Below, in pieces: positions 55,500 to 64,000 of a DNA stretch of 64,000 nucleotides. Within the stretch, counting starts at the first letter, position 1, and each line of letters starts with the position of its first letter. Source of the DNA: Roridomyces roridus (lineage: Eukaryota > Basidiomycota > Agaricomycetes > Agaricales > Mycenaceae); the NCBI GenBank assembly GCA_029378245.1, contig JARKIF010000010.1, forward strand, positions 1,426,001 to 1,490,000, in the 5' to 3' direction. Position numbers and translations under genes: made by a program. The notes beneath the pieces are model-generated. The model was not told the DNA's origin and made no database searches. It saw nothing but the letters and a program-made list of their open reading frames with translations.

Positions 55500-56105
55500 A
55501 CAGTTTGTGAAAAACCAATGTATCTGGGTTTTTCTCGCTGGGGTGGTTCCCCAGAGAGGGAAGCTACTTAGATTGACACCGCTAATATAGGTATATCAGG
55601 CCGATCTGTCCCACACTGATCTTGGTACATAGATATTGTGTATATAAATGTCTGTGACAATTGCGAGAAGGACCTAGCTGCCAACCTGCTTCCACCTTTC
55701 CTTTCAACAGAACAGTGCCCCAGCTGCCAATGCTCTTTTTCACACTTTGGGTATTTCCAACACCGCCAAGGTGAGTATCCCCACTCACCATCTGCCTTCA
55801 AAAATCTGGTGTATTCTGAGTCTGCTTCTGTTGAATGGTGGGAACGGGTTGGCAGTTAGGTACCCGGTTCCCTTTCCCTCTCGCGATTGTCATGGACGTT
55901 TACATACACGATAATTATGTATCAGGATCCGTGTGGGACAGATCGACTCGATATAGTTACATTAGCGGTACCAATACCGGATAAACGGACCTAGGATACT
56001 CATAGTAGCTTACTAGTCGGCTCCCGCTCTTTGTATAAGTAGTTTCCCTCTCTGAGGTTATTCCTCAGAGAGAAAAAACCCGAATACACTGGTTTCTCAT
56101 ATACT
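55500..56105. repeat. Long imperfect fold-back (inverted repeat)
   Basis: Left arm about 55505-55632 and right arm about 55912-56103 are inverted relatives. Matching blocks are AAACCAATGTATCTGGGTTT with AAACCAGTGTATTCGGGTTT, GAGAGGGAAGCTACTTA with GAGAGGGAAACTACTTA, ACCGCTAATATA with ACCGCTAATGTA, and CGATCTGTCCCACACTGATC with CGATCTGTCCCACACGGATC. The right arm has about 70 extra bases in the middle. The loop of about 280 bp holds a short frame with CDNC and CPSC motifs. Confidence 0.6.
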
Positions 56106-56120
56106 CCTCTTAGTCGCCCT

Positions 56121-56960
56121 TTAGTCGACCTCGTCGAGCGGACCATCCTCCGGCCCTATTATTCCAACAGTCAGGCCCTTCTGAGATTGCTCATAGTGGC
56201 GTAGGACTTCTCGACAACGACCAATGTGAGAGCCATCAGCGATGGAGCATCCTGGCTTGTCTCCTTGTACAGCTGGAGATGGTGATGCCAATAGACCTTT
56301 GAAAGTGGTGGAACAGGTTGATCTCCTTTGCGTTCCGTGCCCCCGGCGTGAGCTCAAAACTGCTGCTCGAAGAGAGCGACTGGCTCGAGCTTGTCCAAGT
56401 GATTGGCACCCTGAAAGAGCCAGAAACAGATGTAGAAAGAAGAATGTCTGGATGGGTCCTTGGTAATCTGGACGGTGCCGGCGACGAGTTTGTGCTGGGG
56501 CTTCTGTGATTCGCCATCGTCTTGGGGGTGAGGCAAATTTGCAAAGCTGGCAGATCTCCGCGTTCTGTATCACCGGCAATCCTGGGATGGCACCAATGTT
56601 CCGCAGCTTGGCATAGTCATTGACATCGGCCGGGACGTCGCGTTGCAGCAACAGCTTTTCTAGTTGATCCTGATCCGCCTCGGAGAGTCATGTGGTGGGG
56701 TGACCCTTGCTGGTGCACAGATCAGGGCAGGTATCAATTTGATGCGGTAAACCCAAGGAACTTCCACGAGAACAGGTACCTCAATTGGTGCTGCCAAAAT
56801 CTCGGGAACCATTGTTGAGACTGCAGAGTCGGGAACCGGTGTGGGGATTGTATTGGGCTTGACCTGAGGATACGGACGGGGTTGGGAATGGGGTGGATGA
56901 TACATGCAATGGACGAGTGAAGGTGCGGGGGGGTATGTGTGCGCTGATAACACTAACACC
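56121..56960 (-). pseudogene. Degraded gene remnant, possibly transposon-associated
   Basis: On the minus strand a Pro/Val-rich segment (IPTPVPDSAVSTMVPEI) is followed in another frame by DVPADVNDYAKLRNIGAIPG and LPVIQNAEICQLCKFAS, then frames break repeatedly. The ICQLC (C-x2-C) after a PGLPVI stretch reminds me of zinc-binding N-terminal parts of OrsD-like proteins that often sit with basidiomycete repeats, but this is only an impression. No intact frame remains. Confidence 0.3.
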
Positions 56961-57299
56961 GACTCAAGTAGACAATGATGTAGCTAGCGCAAGTGTATGA
57001 AACACTCAACCAACCCCACCACAATCCAGACACACCACAAAATCATGACAGAAGGTTTATGTGTGAGGAGGGCTTCTCGACGAACAGAACATCTTGAATC
57101 CGACTCAACAACAACAACACAATTCGGGGATGTGAACCAAATGCCCAAATGCAGCAGCGAGCAACCGAAGCCAAGCTCAGCTGTACCGACTTTTATATTT
57201 TGTAGGTCTTTCCGAAACACACACACAATATCATGCAAAGCCGCCTAATCAATTGAACTTAGGCTTTAGAAGCCCAAGCTAAACGGATTGGATGCCTTT

Positions 57300-57460
57300 G
57301 TAAGATGGACCCGATAACCAATTCCAATTCCGATCCAAATCCAACCAAATCCTAACCAAAACCCGAGTCCAATCCAATCCAAACCAATCCTTCCAGATGC
57401 ACACAACCAGTCCAATCCAATCCAATTCCAGACCAAACCAAAACCCAATTCCAACCGAGT
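57300..57460. repeat. Low-complexity TCCAA/CCAAA repeat
   Basis: Irregular runs of tccaatccaa and ccaaaacc words; both strands give artefactual repetitive frames (Trp-Ile-Gly-Leu-Asp repeats). Not coding. Confidence 0.7.
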
Positions 57461-57951
57461 TCACTGAGACGACGCCCAGGGCGAGATGATGAGAGCAAGC
57501 AAGATGATATTTGTGGACGCGCAGGTACAGCGATGCCCCCGGAAAGTTGTGTCTACTAGTGGCTACTCAAGCCCTTTTATACATTTGTGGCAGCCCAAAT
57601 TAGATATGTACGAATAAGTAATAGTCTGAATCCAAGCCCAGGATGCCCAAGACCTAATAGAATTGTGGGTGCTCCGCTGTCTTGAGTTACGGGCGCTCCG
57701 CTGTCAAACGGTGTTCCTAGCCCGCATGTGAAATGTTTGAGACATGCCTGTCTCCCTCTCCCTCTAATTTCCCTCTTCTCGTGCCCCTCTTTCTGTTCCA
57801 TCCCAACCAACCCAGATTCAATGTATCCCTGCCAACATAATTGAATACTCAAGTCAAACTCCTCCCATTCCCAGTTCCATCTCTCTCCGTGCGTGTGAAG
57901 CCATGATTTGTGTCAACTAGTTTAGTTGGCACTTGTCACCGCCCAACCCAG

Positions 57952-58239
57952 TGTTGAAACAGGAAGCACAGTGGACTGAGTCAACAGTGAGAAACTCTTT
58001 TATTCAATATGAGCAGAAATACACACCTGAGTCAACAGTGAGAAACTGGGGACTCAGGTCTACTCTAGGTGGTATATATGTGTACCAAGACAAAGGGAAT
58101 GCCTAAATAAGAAACTACAAGGGGAATGCCATAAAGGGAACAAGGGCATGATGCCATCAAACACGATCACATGATCAAACAGATACAAGCATGCCATCAG
58201 TCCATCAATGATTGATGATGCAATCAGTGATCTCCAACA
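57952..58239 (-). mobile_element. Solo LTR (Copia type), 288 bp, with 5-bp target duplication
   Basis: In minus orientation it starts TGTTGGAGATC and ends TTTCAACA (TG...CA ends). It is flanked by CCCAG at 57947-57951 and again at 58240-58244. It is related to the LTRs of the Copia element at 58658, sharing ATTGATGGACTGATGGCAT, CATGTGA-CGTGTTT and the doubled GTTTCTCACTGTTGAC motif. No internal region is attached, so it is a solo LTR left by LTR-LTR recombination. Confidence 0.85.
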
Positions 58240-58657
58240 CCCAGGTCCCCGCCTTCAATAGTGTGCCACCCAATCAATAGAACCCCCTTGACATATTATG
58301 CCCATTCGTCTATTTTTACCAGGACAGACGTTGCTGCCGCAAGTGCTGTTCCAGACATGATTTTCCCAGACTCACGGAATTGCCCGTGATATGTGATCCC
58401 TGGTTGAACTTTAATCGTTCAATTCCGCCGTGACTTTCCAACAGACCAGTTCGACTTTATTCCACCATTCTTCCTTTTGTGTGCAGCAGAGGGTGCTCTG
58501 GCCTTATTTCGGTCCGAGAGACTTTTGATATGATATGTTATTTGGTATTTTCATGCCACACACATGGTCGTCCACCAGATTAGGCTCCAACCCTCGTAGG
58601 TTCAATGCAGAGTTCGATCCGAGTTGGATATTCTACTCTACTCAAGCAGGCACGTTT
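58240..58657. other. Spacer between solo LTR and Copia element
   Basis: About 400 bp without open frames or paired repeats. Confidence 0.4.
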
Positions 58658-58955
58658 TGTTGGAAGTTGTTGATCAAGTGATGATATTGATTGATGGACT
58701 GATGGCATTCTCGTGTTCTGGTCATGTGACCGTGTTTCTGATATTCATCTGACATGGGAATTCTCCCATGATATGCTTCATTCCTATTGTATTTACCAAT
58801 TAGGACTTCCTTTTGTTCTGACAAGTATATAGTCAGCTGTCATGTAGCCTAGGTCCCCAGTTTCTCACTGTTGACCTCAGGCATGTAGTTTCATAGTCAC
58901 CAATACAGAGTTTCTCACTGTTGACCTCAGTTCATCTGTGCTGCCTGCTTCAACA
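58658..58955 (+). repeat. Left LTR of the Copia element (298 bp)
   Basis: TGTTGGAAG ... TTCAACA. It carries two copies of GTTTCTCACTGTTGACCTCA separated by 30 bp; the right LTR has one, accounting for the 50-bp length difference. Confidence 0.85.
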
Positions 58956-61900
58956 ATGTCTGCAGTTGGCACCTTGCCTCTTGATCTGGAACTGCTGCAT
59001 CGGCGGCTTGGGCATCATGCTGACACCCAGAAGATCTTGAGCAAGGAGCTGGTGACTGGTGCGAAGTTGACTTCAAACCAGAAACCAGATCCAATCTGTG
59101 AGCCCTGCATTGCAGGAAAGCTCAATGCGGCTCCATTTCCCTCCACTGGACATCGTTCCAAGGCGCCTCTTGATCTCATACACTCTGGTCTGAAGCAATA
59201 CAAGGTTTTCACCCGTGAGGGCTGGAAGCATCATATTATCTTCATAGATGATCACACAGGCTTCAAAGCAACTATGCACATGAAGCGCAAGAGTGGAGCA
59301 TTGAAAGCGTTCAAGGTGTTCAAGGCGCAAGCTGAGAATCACTTTAATCGCAAAATCAAGGCGTTCCAGGATGATGAAGGTGGAGAGTACATGTCCACTG
59401 AATTTGCAGACTTTCTGGCTGCAGAGGGCATTGTGCGTCGTCATTCGACGAGGAATAGACCGCAACAGAATGGAATGGCTGAACGGGGCAATCGCACCGT
59501 TGATGAACATGTAACTGCCATGTTGCATGAAGCAAATCTTCCGCCTTCTTTCAAGGCACTTGCTGTTGAGTCCTACATCCATGTGGCCAACATGCATCCT
59601 ACGTCTCACATTCCGGATGACACCACTCCCTATGAGCTTTGGCACAAGGAGAAGCCGGATGTGACACATCTTTGGGTCTTTGGCTGCCTTGCCTATGTGC
59701 CTGTGCAGAAGGACAAACGCGACACCTCTGGAATACACTTCCAGAAATGCATCTTTGTTGGGTATCCAACAGAATACAAGGGTTGGAAATTCTATAACCC
59801 TGTCACTCGGAAGATTGTCATTGCAGAACATGCTGTCTTTGACGAGCGCTACTTCCCTGGGAATAACCCACAAGCTCTGCGGCGTTGCCCCTAAAAAGCC
59901 TCCTTCCTCCTCCATCCAAAACCTACCTTTGCCTGCCACCAAGCCCAAAGGTGTGCACAATGCCGGGGGAGATGGAAATGATAGTGATGATGACGATGAT
60001 GACGGTTTCAATGTGCATCGAGCACCCCCTGAGGCTGAAAATCCAGAGCCTCCTCCTTCCCCTCCTCACACTCCTCCACCAGCACCAGCTCAAGTCGAGC
60101 TGCCCCCTAGCCGCTCCCAATCACCAGATCCAGCTCTAAACCCGCCTTCACCAGTTGGAATTGCCGCACGTCGCCGCTTCCATGGCCAAACTACTGAACA
60201 TCAGCAGCCTGGTGAATGGTGGAAAACAACGCCTAGGGAGCCAACTCCTGCTGTCCCTGATTCTGATGATGAGCCTGAGCCTGAGCCTATCCCCCATCCA
60301 GACTCAGAAAGTGATGATGAATTGCTGCTCACTTCAGGCAGTGCTCTCATTGTTGCTCATGAAGGCAATCCAGCAGATGTGGTGTTGCAAGAAGCCAACT
60401 CGGTTTCTGTGGAGTATGCCAGGTCTGCCATCCAGTCAGGCAATCCGCGTTCTTATCATGACGCACTGCGGCGACCTGATGCACATCTTTGGGAAGAAGC
60501 TGCAGTCTCAGAGATAAACTCTCTCCTTGAGAACTGCACTTGGGATGTTGTAGATCATCTGCACCTCCTGGCGTCAAGCCAATCCGCTCTCAATGGGTCT
60601 TTGTCATCAAGCACAAATCTGACGGCTCAATTGAGCGTTACAAAGCTCGACTTGTTGCAGATGGTCGCGGTCAGCGCCATGGCATTGACTACAACGAGAT
60701 CTTTTCCCCCACCTTCAAGCATGCCACCCTGCGCATTGTCCTTGCATTGGCTGCTCAGCATGATCTTCAGCTTCGTTCCTTTGACTTCTCATCTGCTTAC
60801 CTCAATGGAGACCTGGAGGAGGATGTCTTTATGACTCAGCCCGAGGGGTTTCCACAAGGAGAGAAGGGCCAGCTTCTCAAACTCAACAAGTCCATCTATG
60901 GCTTGAAACAAGCTGGTCGCCAGTGGAACAAGAAGCTGAATGCAAAGCTCTTAACTATGGGCTTCCGGTGCACCCAGTCTGATCGCTCTTGCTATGTCTA
61001 CTATGATGGCAAAGTGCGGATCATCCTTCCTATCTATGTTGATGATGGCACCATTGCTGCCAAAGACAACAAAGACATAGACAGGGTCATTGCTCAACTT
61101 GGCCAATCATTCAAGGTCAAGGATCTTGGTCCTACACAGTGTTGCTGGGCATCAAGATTGAGCGTGATTTTGAGGCTGGCACCGTCTCTCTCTCACAGCG
61201 CCAATATGCTGTGAACATGCTTGAGCAGTTCAACATGTCGGATTGCAAGCCAGTGAGCACTCCAATGCTTCCTGGGCTTGTCCTGACCAAGGAAATGGGA
61301 GCCAAGACTGAAGAGGAGTCCAAGCAGTACAAATCTGTCTATCTCTCTGCAGTTGGATCTCTTCTTTATCTGGCTACCCAAACGCGCATTGACATCTCCA
61401 CTGCTGTCGGCATCCTCTCCCGCTTCAATAGCAATCCTGGTGAAGCCCACTGGAAAGCTGTGAAGCATCTCTTCCGCTACGTCAAAGGTACTCTGGACTA
61501 CAAACTCACCTACACTAAATCACCATCTGGCACTTCCTTCATTACCTACACTGATCCTGATCATGGTGGCTGCAAAGACACTGGGAAAAGCACAGGTGGA
61601 TATGTTGTCATGATGAATGGTGCACCAGTGTGCTGGAAGAGCAAGCTGCAATCTACAGTCTCGCTCTCCACCACTGAAGCAGAGTACATTGCAGGAGTGG
61701 ATGCAGGCAAGGAGACAAAATGGGTGCGCAATTTGCTATGGTCGTTGGGGTACAAGGTGTTTGGCAGTTCTGTGATCTACATGGACAACCAGTCTGCCAT
61801 TCAAGTCTCCAAAAATCCTGAGCACCATGGTCGAATGAAGCATCTTGACCTTGCTCACTACTGGCTTCGAGATGAAGTGGCCAGAGGCACTCTTCGCATT

Positions 61901-62005
61901 GAATATGTGCCAACCCAGGAGCAGTTAGCTGACTTGCTCACAAAACCCCTCCCTCGTCCTGCTCTGGAACTTCTACTAGGACTTATGGGAATCCGGGGGA
62001 GCTAG
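58956..62005 (+). pseudogene. Copia pol: integrase, reverse transcriptase, RNase H (broken frames)
   Basis: Domains in order: pre-integrase zinc motif (LLHRRLGHH ... CEPCIAGK), integrase core (IIFIDDHTGF, AFQDDEGGEY, RPQQNGMAERGNR) to about 59890; a Pro/Asp-rich linker in a second frame (about 59890-60550); reverse transcriptase in a third frame (RSQWVFVIKHKSDGS, SFDFSSAYLNGDLEED, YGLKQAGRQW, catalytic YVDDG); then the RT end and RNase H back in another frame (DISTAVGILSRF, STGGYVVMMNGAPVCWKS, STTEAEYIA, DNQSAIQVSKN) to 62005. Frame changes near 59890, 60560 and 61135 make it inactive as it stands. Confidence 0.88.
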
Positions 62006-62031
62006 GCGAGACTGCCCAGGTCCCGGGGGAG

Positions 62032-62278
62032 TGTTGGAAGTTGTTGATCAACTGATGATATTGATTGATGGACTGATGGCATTCTCGTGTTCTGGTCATG
62101 TGACCGTGTTTCTGATACCATCTGACATGGGAGAATTCCCATGATATGCTTCTTTCTTATTGTATTTACCAATTAGGACTTCCTTTTGTTCTGACAAGTA
62201 TATAGTCAGCTGTCATGTAGCCTAGGTCCCCAGTTTCTCACTGTTGACCTCAGTTCATCTGTGCTGCCTGCTTGAACA
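62032..62278 (+). repeat. Right LTR of the Copia element (247 bp)
   Basis: TGTTGGAAG ... TTGAACA, about 95% alike the left LTR outside the deleted 50-bp segment. Confidence 0.85.
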
Positions 62279-62767
62279 CCACCGGCCCGACCTCTACCGC
62301 CTTCGCTGCGATGCACCCGAGGCCGACCTTCTCTCCGAGCGGGACTTCATCAACGAGCGGATTTGCGAGTGGGAGCAAGCTCGAGACGAAGTTTTGAAGA
62401 TGTTGGAGAAGGCTCGTCGTAATAGCGAGAAGCAAGCCCAAGTCATTGTGTGAATAACTGGTATGTCTCTTGCATGTCACCCATTCTCTGGGAATCTGAA
62501 TCAAGTCAACACATTTATTTTCTGTGCCGTGCTCATTTCATGTGCACATCCACTCATTTTATTCCCTATCTTTCTTACCCCTCCCTGTGGATCCAACTCG
62601 CTGCCACTCTTTACCCCTTGTCTCTGTCCTCTGCTTCTACTGCCCAACTCCCTGTCGCTCCTTACCCACTGTCTTTACTTGGTAATCCCCATTGATAGTC
62701 CTCCGTAGTTAGTGTGTTTACTACGTGTCTCCAATGGTTATCCTTTTCAAGTCCAATTCTGAGTGCC
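62279..62767. other. Spacer with a short charged frame
   Basis: A plus-strand frame continuing out of the LTR to 62453 encodes a Glu/Arg-rich helical end (INERICEWEQARDEVLKMLE). It may be the tail of a gene or element cut by the Copia insertion. The rest is C/T-rich non-coding sequence. Confidence 0.3.
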
Positions 62768-64000
62768 TCACACCAGCTTATTGAAACGATTTGAATGCCG
62801 GGGGTTAACAGCATAGTCACGTTCAACTTCATCCAATTCATCCGGGTCTTGGTCAGGTATGTGCTCCTCCTCAAAGTCCCCTTCGTCCGAGTCCGAGTCT
62901 TGTCCTTCCTCGTTTGATGGACGGATTCTAACTTTGTAGAATTGCATATCCTTGCCATAGTCCTCATCTAATTCGTCGTCTTCCTGCATCAATTTCTCTA
63001 GTGCTTCCCCGCTGATATCAATGAGTGCCTGTACCTCATCCGATAGTGTCAACGACTTTCGGGCATGATATGGTACAACTCGAAATGCCATGGACATGGA
63101 TCCATCAAGCTCGCACACAAGATATGAACCACCCTTGGTTCGACGCACAACCACCATGGGTCCAAGATATCTCGTTTTCATTTTGCTGTCCAGTGAATTC
63201 TGTTGTAATAATGGGGGAGGGTGGTCTCAGATAGGGTGCTGATAGGGCAGGGTCTCAGATGGGTGCTGATATAGCGGTCTCAGATGGGAGGCGAAAAGCC
63301 TAGATCCATTGCAAGGTAGCTAGCTATATACCTACAAAGACAATAGAGCCAGATCTGTACCAAGACAATAAGAAAGATCACTACCAGAACAATAAGAAAG
63401 ATAGTGATCAGAACAATAAGAAAGAAGATGATAGTGAACACAATAAGAAGGAGATGCATATCATCATGTGATCGGACACTCCAAACCACAATCTCCAACA
63501 AATTCTCGACAGCGGTATTTCAAACAAGTACCAGCAATTTAAAATCATAGTCTTTTAGGTCATGTTTGTACATTTCCTCATATCTCCTGACCGCCTTGAG
63601 TTTCTCCATGCTCACGTGATTTCGCATTTCATCCACATGTACTGCATGCTTAGCTAGTGCTCTTGCTCGCAGGCCAATGAGTTCTGCCGTAGTTAGGAAA
63701 TGATCGGGATATTCAACCAGCCAAGTGGCCTCCTCAATATCCAGTGGAATGACAGGATGTGCACCGCAGACTGCGAAATAAGGCGAGCAGCCTAATCCAC
63801 GTCTTATGGTTATCCTATCTGCCCACAACACTTGAGGGAAGAACCAGTACCACTTTTTGGGATTTCCACCCGTGGCTTTGTACAATGACTGCCGAATATC
63901 CCAATGCCCACGTTCTACAGGGCCATTCGCCTTAGAGTTGTATGGTGATATTCAAATTCCAATGAGTGACAATCCATTTCGGGCAGCCCCATCGACAAAT
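62768..64000 (-). pseudogene. Ty3/Gypsy integrase 3' remnant, interrupted by a solo LTR
   Basis: Minus-strand integrase C-terminal half that runs off the window: SPYNSKANGPVERGHWDIR (core end), LGCSPYFAVCGAHPVIPLD, LARALAKHAVHVDEM-like linker, then after the inserted LTR the GPMVVVRRTKGGSYLVCELD domain and an acidic tail to 62768. At least two in-frame TGA codons interrupt it, just before SPYNSKANG (near 63950) and after LLVLV (near 63519). Both fit CGA-to-TGA changes. Inactive. Confidence 0.8.
63201..63500 (-). mobile_element. Solo LTR (300 bp) nested in the Gypsy integrase, 5-bp target duplication
   Basis: In minus orientation TGTTGGAGATTGTGG ... TTACAACA. It is flanked by perfect AATTC duplications at 63196-63200 and 63501-63505. 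The inside has four irregular copies of an AGAACAATAAGAAAGA-type unit (63361-63450) and two copies of a GGTCTCAGATGGG-type unit. Removing it with one AATTC restores the integrase frame across the junction. Confidence 0.88.

Larger units (their letters stand above)
58658..62278 (+). mobile_element. Ty1/Copia retrotransposon, internally deleted and frameshifted
   Basis: LTRs at 58658-58955 and 62032-62278 bound a pol region of about 3.1 kb. A polypurine tract (GGGGGAG) lies just before the right LTR. The expected gag and protease are absent: the first codons after the left LTR already lead into the pre-integrase zinc region. No primer-binding site complementary to a tRNA is visible after the left LTR. 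There is no target duplication (left flank CGTTT, right flank CCACC), suggesting rearrangement or recombination between copies. Not autonomous. Confidence 0.88.

Noticed and set aside
55638..55859. Short frame with CDNC and CPSC, zinc-ribbon-like
   Set aside because: It lies in the loop of the fold-back, has no good start context and no conserved flanks; probably chance.
57266..57464. Open frame with Trp-Ile-Gly-Leu-Asp repeats
   Set aside because: Produced by the low-complexity TCCAA repeat, not a protein.
63361..63450. Regular short repeats that could suggest a CRISPR-like array
   Set aside because: Imperfect AAGACAATAAGAAAGA units without constant spacers, lying inside an LTR of a eukaryotic retroelement.

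Overview
The window reads as nuclear DNA of a mushroom-forming basidiomycete (Agaricomycetes). Genes are split by many introns of about 41-55 nt with GTGCGT/GTGAGT-type donors. The gene families are typical of that class: NACHT-WD40 receptors, tandem F-box proteins, a seven-TM family with an ADG-YRCY-W motif, a sucrose-type MFS carrier, and Copia and Gypsy retroelements. I could not fix the genus. All exon models were read by eye from splice sites and frame continuity. No transcript or database search was available.

Left part (1-18.3 kb). The 5' part of a monocarboxylate-type MFS transporter runs off the left edge. A 55-residue secreted cysteine-containing peptide follows at 2230. Then come three tandem minus-strand genes (2.8-8.3 kb) for a secreted protein family I do not recognise. 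They share exon layout, four cysteines and a C-terminal NPYxxCMxxTYL motif; two of the three have a frame break. Next is a large NACHT receptor with 14 WD40 repeats (9.1-14 kb) and two F-box proteins, the second with a frame problem.

Middle (18.3-44 kb). This is gene-poor sequence with degenerate repeats, a 184-aa orphan, a small GATA factor, and a long membrane-protein gene (27.1-31.7 kb) that looks like an internal head-to-tail duplication fused in one frame. A large F-box protein, a 726-bp Mutator-like MITE with a 9-bp target duplication, a 595-aa orphan, a sucrose/alpha-glucoside carrier and a seven-TM protein follow.

Right (44-64 kb). A compact housekeeping block holds the CAF-1 WD40 subunit (CAC2), exomer/CHS5 and two tandem TMEM14 genes. 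CHS5 and the first TMEM14 gene are divergent with 55 bp between start codons. A cytochrome P450 with a clear TATA box comes next. From 54 kb on the DNA is mobile: a TIR MITE, a long fold-back, a solo LTR with target duplication, a Copia element lacking gag/protease and frameshifted in pol, and a Gypsy integrase remnant interrupted by another solo LTR.

The most novel-looking items are the three-gene secreted family beside the receptor, the fused duplicated membrane protein, and the recurring unusual introns (GC-AG, one-codon first exons, micro-exons).
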